58,836 nt of DNA from FEN-680 sp036845225 (GTDB lineage: Bacteria; Actinomycetota; Geothermincolia; Fen-727; Anoxymicrobiaceae). Shown in pieces: positions 51,915 to 58,836 of the stretch; position 1 is the stretch's first letter; each line of letters begins with the position of its first letter. A program made the translations under genes and the position numbers. The DNA is taken from the NCBI GenBank assembly GCA_036845225.1, contig DAIUEJ010000015.1, forward strand, positions 1 through 58,836, written 5' to 3'. The notes beneath the pieces were generated by a model. That model was not told where the DNA came from, did not search any database, and saw only the letters and a program-made list of their open reading frames with translations.

Positions 51915-51929
51915 TATAATAGTCCTCTA
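51915..51929 (+). promoter_or_regulatory. Promoter implying a leaderless hyuA mRNA
   Basis: Perfect TATAAT at 51915-51920, only 8 bp before the hyuA ATG at 51929. Transcription would begin at or next to the A of the start codon. The -35 is weak (CTGACT at 15 bp). No ribosome binding site exists upstream of the ATG. Confidence 0.5.
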
Positions 51930-53944
51930 TGGTCATCAAAGAAATCGAAAGCGGTAACGGACCATCCATCGAGCTCGCCGCGGTCGACGTGGGAGGGACT
52001 TTCACGGACCTGCTCGGCATCGCCGACGGCCGCCTGGTAGCTTTCAAGCTACCCTCCACTCCCGAGGCGCCCGAGCGCGCCGTGATCGAAGCCGCGGAGC
52101 GCGCCGGAGCCTCCGGCCGCCCCCTCATACACGGGTCGACGGTCGCCACCAACGCCGTGCTGGAGAGAAAGGGCGCGCGGACCGCTTTCATCGCCACCGA
52201 GGGTTTCTCCGACATCATCGAGATCGCGCGACAGGAGAGGTCTCACTTATACAGGCTGCTGGTGGACAAGCCGCAGCCTCTGGTGCAGCGCGCATTGAGG
52301 TTCGAGGCGCGCGAGCGCGTGGTGCCCGGCAAGGTGATAAAGCGCCTGACCAGGGCGGAGGCGCGGCGCGTCGCGCAGGCGTGCGTCGACGCCAGGGTCG
52401 AATCCGCGGCGGTCTGCCTGCTGTTCTCCTTCGAGCATCCGGAGCACGAGGAGATGTTGCGTGAGGAGCTGGAGCGCGCGGGCGTGAACGTATCTATATC
52501 GAGCTTCGTGCTGCCGGAGTACAGGGAGTACGAGCGCGCCAGCACCACTGTCATAAACGCTTATGTCTCTCCGGTCATCGACGGCTACCTGCAGAGGCTG
52601 GTCTCTTCGATGGGCGAAGGGGGCGCGACGCGGGTACGCCTGATGCACTCGGCGGGAGGGACTACCTCCGTCGACATGGCGCGGCGCCGGGCGGCCGACC
52701 TCGTCCTCAGCGGGCCGGCGGGAGGCGTGGTGGCGGCGCGCTGGCTCGCCGCGTCGACGGGCGCGGGCGACGTCATCAGTTTCGACATGGGAGGCACTTC
52801 GACCGATGTCTCGCTCATCAGCGGCGAGGAGCTGACCGTGACGCGTGACACACGCATCGGCGGGCTTCCGGTTGCGCTCCCGATGGTCGACATCCACACC
52901 ATCGGAGCGGGCGGCGGCTCGATCGCCTACCTCGACCGCGCCGGCGTCCTCAAGGTCGGGCCTCATAGCGCCGGGGCCGACCCCGGCCCGGCGTGCTACG
53001 GGAAAGGCGAGCTGCCCACGGTCACCGACGCCAACATGGTACTCGGCCGCATCGAACCCTCATGGTTCCTTGGCGGCAGGATGGTGCTCCTCCCCCGCCG
53101 GAGCACAAACGCCTTCGCGTCCCTGTCCGGCTCGTCGCGAGTCCTGGCGGCCGCCCGGGCGACCCTGGACATCGCCCTCTCCCATATGGAGGCGGCAGTC
53201 AAGAAGGTCAGCCTCGAGCGCGGCTACGACCCGCGGCGGTTCGCGCTCGTCGCGTTCGGTGGCGCGGGGCCGATGCACGCCTGCGAGCTGGCGGACAGGC
53301 TCGAGATACCGAGGGTGCTGGTGCCTGTGTACCCGGGGCTCTTCTCCAGCATGGGGATGCTGCTCGCCGATGCCGGCAGGGACCATACCAGGACGGTGCT
53401 CCTGGGGCTCGACCAGTCCTGCGAGGACGCGCTCGCCGCGGTCCTCTCCGAGCTCGAGGCCCGCGCCGTGCGTGAGATGGCCGCCGAAGGCTTTTCGAAG
53501 TCGGCGCTGCGCTTCAGGAGGAGCCTCGGCATGCGCTATCGGGGGCAATCGCACGAGGTGGAGGTCACCGTGAGGCGCGCGACCGCCGCCAGCATCCTCA
53601 GGCACTTCGAGGAGGCGTACCTTGCCGCCTATGGTTACCTGCGGGAGCGGGGCGCCATCGAGATCGTCAACGTGCGGCTGAGCTGCAGGGCCCCTCAACG
53701 CGACGTGCCGGCCGGCCCGCCTCCGAGGGGCGAGAGGCGTTCCCGGCCCATCGCGGAGCGCACCATCTACTTCGGGAGCCGCAAGGCGCGCGGCGGCGTC
53801 TTCACGCGGTGGGACCTCGCCGCCGGACAGTCGGTCGCCGGCCCGTCGCTGATCGTGCAGGAGGACTCCACCACGGTCGTGCCCCCCGGCTGGCGCGCGG
53901 CCCTGGACGTCATGGGCAATCTCGACCTGGAGGCTTCGCGATGA
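51929..53944 (+). CDS. hyuA: Hydantoinase/5-oxoprolinase subunit A
   Basis: ATP-dependent ring-opening amidohydrolase subunit. 671 residues with actin-like ATPase motifs: AAVDVGGTFTDLLG at 16-29, HGSTVATNAVLER, DMGGTSTDVSLI and GAGGGSIAYLD, then FGGAGPMHAC in the second half. Hyu A/B proteins act on hydantoins, 5-oxoproline, N-methylhydantoin or, in carboxylases, acetone/acetophenone; the substrate is not readable here. Overlaps hyuB by 4 bp (ATGA). ATG 51929 is the only upstream start. Confidence 0.92.
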   Translation: MVIKEIESGNGPSIELAAVDVGGTFTDLLGIADGRLVAFKLPSTPEAPERAVIEAAERAGASGRPLIHGSTVATNAVLERKGARTAFIATEGFSDIIEIARQERSHLYRLLVDKPQPLVQRALRFEARERVVPGKVIKRLTRAEARRVAQACVDARVESAAVCLLFSFEHPEHEEMLREELERAGVNVSISSFVLPEYREYERASTTVINAYVSPVIDGYLQRLVSSMGEGGATRVRLMHSAGGTTSVDMARRRAADLVLSGPAGGVVAARWLAASTGAGDVISFDMGGTSTDVSLISGEELTVTRDTRIGGLPVALPMVDIHTIGAGGGSIAYLDRAGVLKVGPHSAGADPGPACYGKGELPTVTDANMVLGRIEPSWFLGGRMVLLPRRSTNAFASLSGSSRVLAAARATLDIALSHMEAAVKKVSLERGYDPRRFALVAFGGAGPMHACELADRLEIPRVLVPVYPGLFSSMGMLLADAGRDHTRTVLLGLDQSCEDALAAVLSELEARAVREMAAEGFSKSALRFRRSLGMRYRGQSHEVEVTVRRATAASILRHFEEAYLAAYGYLRERGAIEIVNVRLSCRAPQRDVPAGPPPRGERRSRPIAERTIYFGSRKARGGVFTRWDLAAGQSVAGPSLIVQEDSTTVVPPGWRAALDVMGNLDLEASR

Positions 53945-55503
53945 AAGACGAAGCCTTCACCCTCGAGGTGTTCCGCAACCTGGTCAGCTCGGTCGCCGAT
54001 GAGATGGGCGCCGCGCTGCACCGCACCGCCTTCTCCCCGAACATCAAGGAGCGCAAGGACCATTCGTGCGCGGTGTTCGACCCGAAGGGGCGCCTGGTCG
54101 CACAGGCGGAGCACATCCCTGTCCACCTCGGGGCGATGCCGCAGACGGTGCGGGCCGTCCTCGAGCGCCGCGAGCTGGAGCCGGGAGACCTCGTGGTCCT
54201 CAACGACCCGTTTCTCGGCGGCACCCACCTGCCGGACGTCTCTATGGTCTCGCCGGTCTTCTCCGGCGGCCGCCTGGTCGCCCTGCTCGCCAGCCGCGCT
54301 CACCATTCCGACGTAGGCGGGCTCGCGCCCGGCTCTCTTGCGCTCGCGAGCGAGATCTACCAGGAGGGGCTGATAATCCCTCCGGTGTTCCTGCGCCGCA
54401 GCGGCACGTACATGCGCGATATCGAGGACATCATCTGCTCAAACGCACGGAACGCAGGCGAGCGGAGCGGGGACCTGCAGGCCCAGGCCGGCGCTCACGC
54501 CGTGGGCGAGAGGCGGATGCTGGCGCTGGCGTCGGAATACGGACGGGGGCAACTGCTCTCCCGGTTCGAAGCGCTGATGGATTATTCGGAGGTCCTCACA
54601 AGGCTCGCCCTCGAGGAGATCGGCAATGGGACTTACAGGTTCACAGACTACCTCGATGACGACGGCTTCGGCGCTGAGGACATCCCCATCTGCGCCACCG
54701 TGACGATCAAGGCGGACAAGGCGTTCGTGGATTTTTCCGGCACATCGCCCGCGGTGCATGGCCCGCTCAACTGCCCCCGGGCGGTGACGCACTCGGCGAC
54801 GTACTACGTGTTCAGGTGCATCACCGGCGAGGACATCCCCGCAAACCATGGAGCGACCCGCCCGATCGACATCAAGATACCGGAGGGCTGCCTGCTCGAC
54901 GCGGTGCGCCCCTACGCGGTGGCGGCCGGGAACGTGGAGACGTCCCAGCGCGTGGTCGACGCATTGCTCGGAGCGCTCGCCGGCGCGCTCCCCGGTGAGA
55001 TACCCGCGGCGAGCTACGGGACCATGACCAACCTCGCCATCGGCTCCGTGCCGGGCTCGCCGAAGGGCTTCGCTTACTACGAGACGATCGCAGGCGGGAC
55101 CGGTGGACATCCCCGGGGCAAGGGCATGAGCGGCACGCACGCACACATGACCAACACCCTGAACACGCCTGTTGAAGCGATCGAGTACGAGTACCCGCTG
55201 CGGGTCACACGTTGCGGCATCAGGCGGAACTCCGGCGGCGCGGGGTTGCACCGCGGCGGCGACGGGCTCGAGCGCGAGGTCGAGATGCTGGAGGATGCCA
55301 GCGTGACTCTCATCGCCGACCGCAGGAAGAGAGCCCCCTGGGGGCTCGCTGGCGGCGCGAACGGGAAGCCCGGAAGAGATACCGTGGTTTCGTCGGGACG
55401 AGAGAGGCGCATCCCCTCGAAGTGCAACCTCGAGCTCAAGGCCGGCGAGCGCATCAGGCTGCGGACCCCGGGCGGCGGCGGCTGGGGCAGGAGAGGGTCC
55501 TGA
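53941..55503 (+). CDS. hyuB: Hydantoinase/5-oxoprolinase subunit B
   Basis: Partner of the A subunit. 520 residues with AALHRTAFSPNIKERKDHSCAVFD-type N-terminus, DPFLGGTHLPDV, HHSDVGG (metal-binding His/Asp), DFSGTSP, AGGTGGHPRGKGMSGTH and the closing TPGGGGWG. ATG 53941 overlaps the hyuA stop. No transporter or racemase gene lies beside the pair. Confidence 0.92.
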   Translation: MKDEAFTLEVFRNLVSSVADEMGAALHRTAFSPNIKERKDHSCAVFDPKGRLVAQAEHIPVHLGAMPQTVRAVLERRELEPGDLVVLNDPFLGGTHLPDVSMVSPVFSGGRLVALLASRAHHSDVGGLAPGSLALASEIYQEGLIIPPVFLRRSGTYMRDIEDIICSNARNAGERSGDLQAQAGAHAVGERRMLALASEYGRGQLLSRFEALMDYSEVLTRLALEEIGNGTYRFTDYLDDDGFGAEDIPICATVTIKADKAFVDFSGTSPAVHGPLNCPRAVTHSATYYVFRCITGEDIPANHGATRPIDIKIPEGCLLDAVRPYAVAAGNVETSQRVVDALLGALAGALPGEIPAASYGTMTNLAIGSVPGSPKGFAYYETIAGGTGGHPRGKGMSGTHAHMTNTLNTPVEAIEYEYPLRVTRCGIRRNSGGAGLHRGGDGLEREVEMLEDASVTLIADRRKRAPWGLAGGANGKPGRDTVVSSGRERRIPSKCNLELKAGERIRLRTPGGGGWGRRGS

Positions 55504-55523
55504 CCGCAGCGGAATGAGTCAGT

Positions 55524-55703
55524 TCAATCAGGCGGTTGGGACTTGTCGCCGCGGCCTCGGCGGCGTTCCTGCTCCTCGATCTCGCGGGCGGCTTCCTTGC
55601 GTTCGAGTTCGTCGCGCCTGTCGCGCTCGGCGCGGCCCGGCGGTGGCATCGGCTTCCTGATGCTCTTATAAATATCTTTGAGATTCGGTACGCGTTTTGC
55701 CAC
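55524..55703 (-). CDS. Small basic hypothetical protein (59 aa)
   Basis: Between hyuB and the hydrolase, on the opposite strand, a GTG-started frame encodes 59 residues. The N-terminus is MAKRVPNLKDIYKSIRKP, then PPPG, then a charged helix rich in Arg/Glu (RAERDRRDELERKEAAREIEEQ). A GGGGGGCGGA ribosome-site-like stretch precedes it, and a perfect TATAAT lies 20 nt upstream. Function unknown; soluble, probably helical and possibly RNA/protein binding. The plus-strand 79-codon frame over the same DNA looks like its shadow. Confidence 0.5.
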   Translation of the reverse strand: MAKRVPNLKDIYKSIRKPMPPPGRAERDRRDELERKEAAREIEEQERRRGRGDKSQPPD

Positions 55704-55722
55704 TCTGTCCGCCCCCCGCTCG

Positions 55723-55728
55723 ATTATA
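55723..55728 (-). promoter_or_regulatory. -10 element for the small protein
   Basis: Perfect TATAAT on the minus strand, 20 nt before the GTG at 55703; the -35 is weak. The same DNA reads TATACT on the plus strand, so a bidirectional role toward the hydrolase is possible. Confidence 0.4.
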
Positions 55729-55771
55729 CTACCGCTGTGAGGCCGGCTGTCGGACTACGCATGGTGGCAGC

Positions 55772-56554
55772 ATGAAAGAAAAGAGTTCAGTAAAGGAGAC
55801 TGCGGCGGCGCTCCTTCCGGCGCTCCGGGAGGTTCGCGGGCATCGCCGGGACGACGTGTACTGCTATGAGGTGCCCGTGGTCGCGTCGGACGGCGTGCGC
55901 ATCGATTGCAGGCTGCTTCCGGGCGACTCGCGCAGAGCGGTCGTAGTGGCCCACCCCGCCGTGGTAGGCTCGCGCTACGCCCAGGTCGTGACGCTCGCGG
56001 AAGAACTCGCGCGCTCCTTCTCGGTCCTCCTCTTCGATTTTCGCGGACACGGGCGCAGTGGAGGCAGGTGCGCGATGGGTTTCTCCGGCCCGGCGATGGA
56101 CCTGGAAGCCGTGGTGCGCCGCGCCCGGGGCCTGGGCTTCGAGGAGGTGGGAGTCGCGGGGTTCTCGCTCGGCGCGGCGGCCGCCTTCCTCGCGGCGGCT
56201 GCAGGCACGAGGATCGACGCGCTCGCCTCGATCGGCTGCCCGCCCGAGTTCCCCGATGTCGCCATGTGGCGTGACCATCCGGTGGCGTCGCGCGCTGTCC
56301 TGAGGCTCCTCGGTCTCCGGGCTGACAAGAGCCCTGACTGCGGCCCGTCGCCCGCGGACGTCGCCGCCCGGCTCGACGCTTTTCCCAAGCTTCTGGTCTT
56401 CGGCGAATGGGAGGTAGCCCCGCCAGAAGAGATCGACCGCTTCACCGAGCGTGTGTCACCTCCCAAAGAGACGCTTACCGTCGCCGGCGCCTGGCACGCC
56501 GACCTCAAGGGGCGCGAGGCCGAGATACGGGAATGGTTCGAGCGCTCTTTGTAG
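55772..56554 (+). CDS. Alpha/beta hydrolase
   Basis: 260 residues. FDFRGHGRSGG, the nucleophile elbow GFSLGA with Ser as nucleophile, and GAWHADL with the catalytic His give a complete alpha/beta-hydrolase triad, with the acid likely in the FGEWE region. It resembles the serine aminopeptidase/acyl-hydrolase-like branch. No signal peptide, so cytoplasmic. Substrate unknown. ATG at 55772 with GGTGGCAGC upstream; a longer upstream frame has no support. Confidence 0.85.
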   Translation: MKEKSSVKETAAALLPALREVRGHRRDDVYCYEVPVVASDGVRIDCRLLPGDSRRAVVVAHPAVVGSRYAQVVTLAEELARSFSVLLFDFRGHGRSGGRCAMGFSGPAMDLEAVVRRARGLGFEEVGVAGFSLGAAAAFLAAAAGTRIDALASIGCPPEFPDVAMWRDHPVASRAVLRLLGLRADKSPDCGPSPADVAARLDAFPKLLVFGEWEVAPPEEIDRFTERVSPPKETLTVAGAWHADLKGREAEIREWFERSL

Positions 56555-56583
56555 AACTTTCTGTCGTGCTCCCTCACAGCCGA

Positions 56584-56589
56584 TATAAT
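56584..56589 (+). promoter_or_regulatory. -10 element for the histidine kinase
   Basis: Perfect TATAAT at 56584-56589, 77 nt before the kinase ATG, in the 112-bp gap; -35 not clear. Confidence 0.4.
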
Positions 56590-56666
56590 GGTGGTGGCTG
56601 GTTGGCGCGTGTCCGTCTTCATCTCCCGAACGATGGGCCGACGCCCATGGACAGGAGAGACCTGTA

Positions 56667-58571
56667 ATGGACGAAGATAGATCCTTCACGGATGTCGCCC
56701 TGGACGCGATCCAGGATATCTTCTACGTGGTCGATGTCCCGCAGGGGAAATTCCTCAGGTGGAACAGCGCGTTTGTCGAGAAGTCGGGGTATTCCGACGA
56801 GGAACTCTCCAACATGACAGTCCTGGACTTCTTCGGCGAACAAGGCCAGCAGGAGCAGTACGCCTTCATCGCCGAACTGCTGGAAAAAGGCCACGCCACC
56901 ATCGAGACCCAACCCGTCACGAAGGACGGGTCCACGCGCGCTTACGAGTTCTTCGCGACCCTCGTCAAAGATGAATCGACCGGTGAGCCGTTGGCAGTGG
57001 TCGGGATCGGGCGCGACCTGACCGAGCGCCACCGCGCGGACGAAGCGCTCGCGGATTACGAAAAGGCGCTGCAGGAGTCCGAAGCGAGGTTCAGGACCAT
57101 AGCGGACAACTCCCTGTTCGGCATAGCCCTGGTGGATGAGTCGGGCCTCGTCTACATAAACGACCGGGTCCTGGCCATAACGGGGTACCCTGCGGAGCAC
57201 TTCACCGGCACCGGAGAGGTGTTCGACATGCTCCTGCCCGAGTACAGGGGGTTCTTCGGCGAGACACTTCAGAAGCTGGTCGCGGGTGAAAAGGTAGCGG
57301 ATTTCGAGTACGTGAAGATGTTCCGCAGGAGCGGCGAGGTCGCCGACCTCATGGCCACCATCAAGATGGTGAACATAGCCGGCAAGCCGACACTCCTCAC
57401 GACAATCCTCGACATCACCGAGCAGAAAAAGACGGAAGAGGCGCTGAGGGAATCGGAGGAGCGCTACAGGACTCTGTTGCGGACGTCTCCCGACGCTGTG
57501 GGCGTCATCGATCGCGAGGGAAGGCTGACGTACGTCTCCGATTACGCCTCCGAGCTCTTCGGGTACAAGCGCGAGGAGCTTCTGGGCAGCAGCGCTTTCA
57601 ATCTGGTGCACCCACAGGACCTGGATATGCTGCAAAGGACGATAGACGAGGTGTTCGCGGGACGCACGGTACGCAATATGCAGCACAGGGCACGGAGGCA
57701 AGACGGTTCGGACGTCTTCGTCGAGACAAGCGTGACGGCCGTTACGGACGGAGAAGGCAACGCGACATTGGCGACCGTAGTCACGCGAGACATCACCGAC
57801 CGCCGCAAGATGGAGAGGGAGCTTCGCGAATCGGAGCGTCGCGCGACGGAGATGACGAAAGAAGCGGAGACGCGCGCGCGGCAGCTCTCGGACGTCGTAT
57901 CGATAGCGGCCCACGAGTTGCGGCACCCCGCGACAATCTTCAAGGCGTACTCCGAGCTCCTCTTGAACAAGCGCGCCGAGATGAGTGACGAGATGGCGCA
58001 GCAGGCGCTCGAGAGCATCGACAAGGCGTCTGACAGGCTGACGCAGTTGGTGGAGAACCTGCTGGAGAGCTCGAAACTCGAGAGCCAGGACTTCAAGGTG
58101 AGGCTCAAGGAATGCGACCCGGCGCTCCTGGTCACGGAAGCAGTGGAGGTGATCCAGGCGGAAGGCGCCTCCAACGATTTCAATATCAAGGTGCCGAGGA
58201 AGACTTCACCCGTGCGCGTCGACGCCGAGAAGATCGTGCGGACTATCGGGCTCCTGCTGGACAACGCGGTCAAGTTCTCTCCGCGCGACGCCGCTATCGA
58301 CCTGGAACTCGTGCAGTCGGACCAACAGGTCGTGTTCAAGGTCTCTGACCTGGGGCCCGGCATCCCGGAGTCGTCGCTGGAGCAGGTCTTCGACCGCTTC
58401 TACCAGGTCGATGAAATCGCGCACCATTCCAAGGAGGGAATGGGCCTCGGTCTCTACATAGCAAAGACGCTCGTCGAAGCGCAGGGGGGCTGGATAAGGG
58501 CGGAGTTGCGGCTGCCAACGGGTTCGATCTTCAGCTTCGGTATTCCCGCGCGCCCCCACGACCCCACCTGA
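56667..58571 (+). CDS. Soluble multi-PAS sensor histidine kinase
   Basis: 634 residues without membrane segments. Three PAS domains, about 8-125, 138-255 and 262-378, each ending in a D(I/L)TE or DITD linker typical of PAS/PAC units; then a coiled coil. The HisKA domain has phospho-acceptor His416 (AAHELRHP), and the HATPase has an N-box with Asn533 (LLLDNAVKFSP), DLGPGIP and GMGLGLYI. All catalytic boxes are intact. It is an orphan: no response regulator is adjacent. Ligand or redox cofactor of the PAS domains is unknown. ATG with GGAGAG upstream. Confidence 0.93.
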   Translation: MDEDRSFTDVALDAIQDIFYVVDVPQGKFLRWNSAFVEKSGYSDEELSNMTVLDFFGEQGQQEQYAFIAELLEKGHATIETQPVTKDGSTRAYEFFATLVKDESTGEPLAVVGIGRDLTERHRADEALADYEKALQESEARFRTIADNSLFGIALVDESGLVYINDRVLAITGYPAEHFTGTGEVFDMLLPEYRGFFGETLQKLVAGEKVADFEYVKMFRRSGEVADLMATIKMVNIAGKPTLLTTILDITEQKKTEEALRESEERYRTLLRTSPDAVGVIDREGRLTYVSDYASELFGYKREELLGSSAFNLVHPQDLDMLQRTIDEVFAGRTVRNMQHRARRQDGSDVFVETSVTAVTDGEGNATLATVVTRDITDRRKMERELRESERRATEMTKEAETRARQLSDVVSIAAHELRHPATIFKAYSELLLNKRAEMSDEMAQQALESIDKASDRLTQLVENLLESSKLESQDFKVRLKECDPALLVTEAVEVIQAEGASNDFNIKVPRKTSPVRVDAEKIVRTIGLLLDNAVKFSPRDAAIDLELVQSDQQVVFKVSDLGPGIPESSLEQVFDRFYQVDEIAHHSKEGMGLGLYIAKTLVEAQGGWIRAELRLPTGSIFSFGIPARPHDPT

Positions 58572-58616
58572 GGGGTCAGGCACCGTCTACCCTTAGCGGG
58601 CAGGATTTATCCTGAC
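58572..58616 (+). repeat. GGGGTCAGGCAC repeat with hairpins after the kinase
   Basis: Begins with the same 12-mer as at 42423-42434. CAGGAT-TT-ATCCTG forms a hairpin, and CCGTCT/AGACGG and GTCAGG/CCTGAC add flanking complementarity. It could serve as the kinase terminator, though no T-run follows. Confidence 0.4.
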
Positions 58617-58645
58617 CAGACGGCGCATTGGCGCCTCAAATCTCA

Positions 58646-58682
58646 CAGCGGTGGTGCGTTTCGCAGAAATGCAACGCCGCTG
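58646..58682. repeat. Inverted repeat before the tRNA
   Basis: CAGCGG...CCGCTG with inner complementarity TGCGTTT/AAATGCA forms a long imperfect hairpin in the 187-bp gene-free gap between the kinase and tRNA-Gln. Confidence 0.4.
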
Positions 58683-58715
58683 AGTGAAACCCGAGTGTCA
58701 ACATGATGTCATATC

Positions 58716-58744
58716 TTGCCGGTCGGCCCGGTTTTCGCTATCAT
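58716..58744 (+). promoter_or_regulatory. tRNA-Gln promoter
   Basis: TTGCCG (58716-58721), 17 bp, TATCAT (58739-58744), 14 nt before the tRNA 5' end. Confidence 0.6.
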
Positions 58745-58758
58745 CGGTTTGAATCCGC

Positions 58759-58832
58759 TGGGGGATCGTCTAGCGGTAGGACACTGGACTCTGGCTCCAG
58801 GTACGAGGGTTCGAATCCTTCTCCCCCAGCCA
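58759..58832 (+). tRNA. tRNA-Gln (anticodon CTG)
   Basis: Acceptor arms TGGGGGA and TCCCCCA pair fully. The anticodon stem CTGGA/TCCAG holds loop CTCTGGC with anticodon CTG (58791-58793), reading CAG. The T-loop GTTCGAATC is canonical. Discriminator G and CCA (58830-58832) are encoded. The gene is complete, with the window ending four bases later. Confidence 0.97.
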
Positions 58833-58836
58833 TTTT

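Noticed and set aside
55536..55775. 79-codon plus-strand frame with a hydrophobic N-terminus
   Set aside because: It overlaps the hydrolase start and the better-supported minus-strand small ORF, and has no ribosome site.
1..58836. CRISPR arrays, insertion sequences, prophage
   Set aside because: No regularly spaced repeats, transposase, integrase or phage structural genes were seen on either strand.

Overview
The window is high-GC bacterial chromosome with dense, overlapping genes, many GTG/TTG starts and no phage, IS or CRISPR content. Gene content points to an actinobacterial lineage: a division/cell-wall (dcw) cluster without ftsA, MurE with the meso-diaminopimelate DNPR motif, a class A penicillin-binding protein with C-terminal PASTA repeats, and many 4-base start/stop overlaps. 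I cannot place it more precisely.

Layout. 1-243: a leftward rRNA-type promoter and leader running off the left edge. 244-5087: tyrS, a divergent PASTA-containing PBP, and a NIF3-like protein. 5110-6101: a 3-methyladenine glycosylase and a DUF370/RemA-like protein. 6191-14604: one arginine operon, argC-J-B-D-F-R-G-H, whose promoter carries two ArgR-type palindromes. 14731-21795 (leftward): DUF2344-rng, then rplU-rpmA, an orphan response regulator, obgE, proB and proA, fed by several internal promoters; a radical SAM gene (21788-23659) heads the block. 23755-42182: a dcw cluster on the minus strand, mraZ-rsmH-ftsL-ftsI-murE-murF-mraY-murD-ftsW-murG-murC-murB-ddl-ftsQ, ending unusually in two complete ftsZ genes. 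A MraZ-type operator lies before mraZ.

42477-58836 is more accessory. It holds an SCP2-like protein, a 2-hydroxyacid dehydrogenase and a thiamine-diphosphate enzyme on the plus strand. Convergent to them is a minus-strand operon of a degenerate GGDEF protein, a HisC-type aminotransferase and three GT-A glycosyltransferases; two of these resemble mannosyl/glucosylglycerate synthases. A long inverted repeat separates the two groups. Then come hyuA-hyuB (hydantoinase/oxoprolinase, apparently leaderless), a 59-residue minus-strand ORF, an alpha/beta hydrolase, a triple-PAS soluble histidine kinase and tRNA-Gln(CTG).

How it fits together: the left two thirds are housekeeping modules (arginine and proline synthesis, ribosome maturation, RNA processing, peptidoglycan synthesis and division). 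The most distinctive points are the tandem ftsZ pair, the glycosyltransferase operon led by a catalytically dead GGDEF protein beside a possible D-glycerate-forming dehydrogenase, the TGTGGA-repeat region upstream of mraZ, and several palindromes. All functional calls are from reading sequence motifs; no database search was run.
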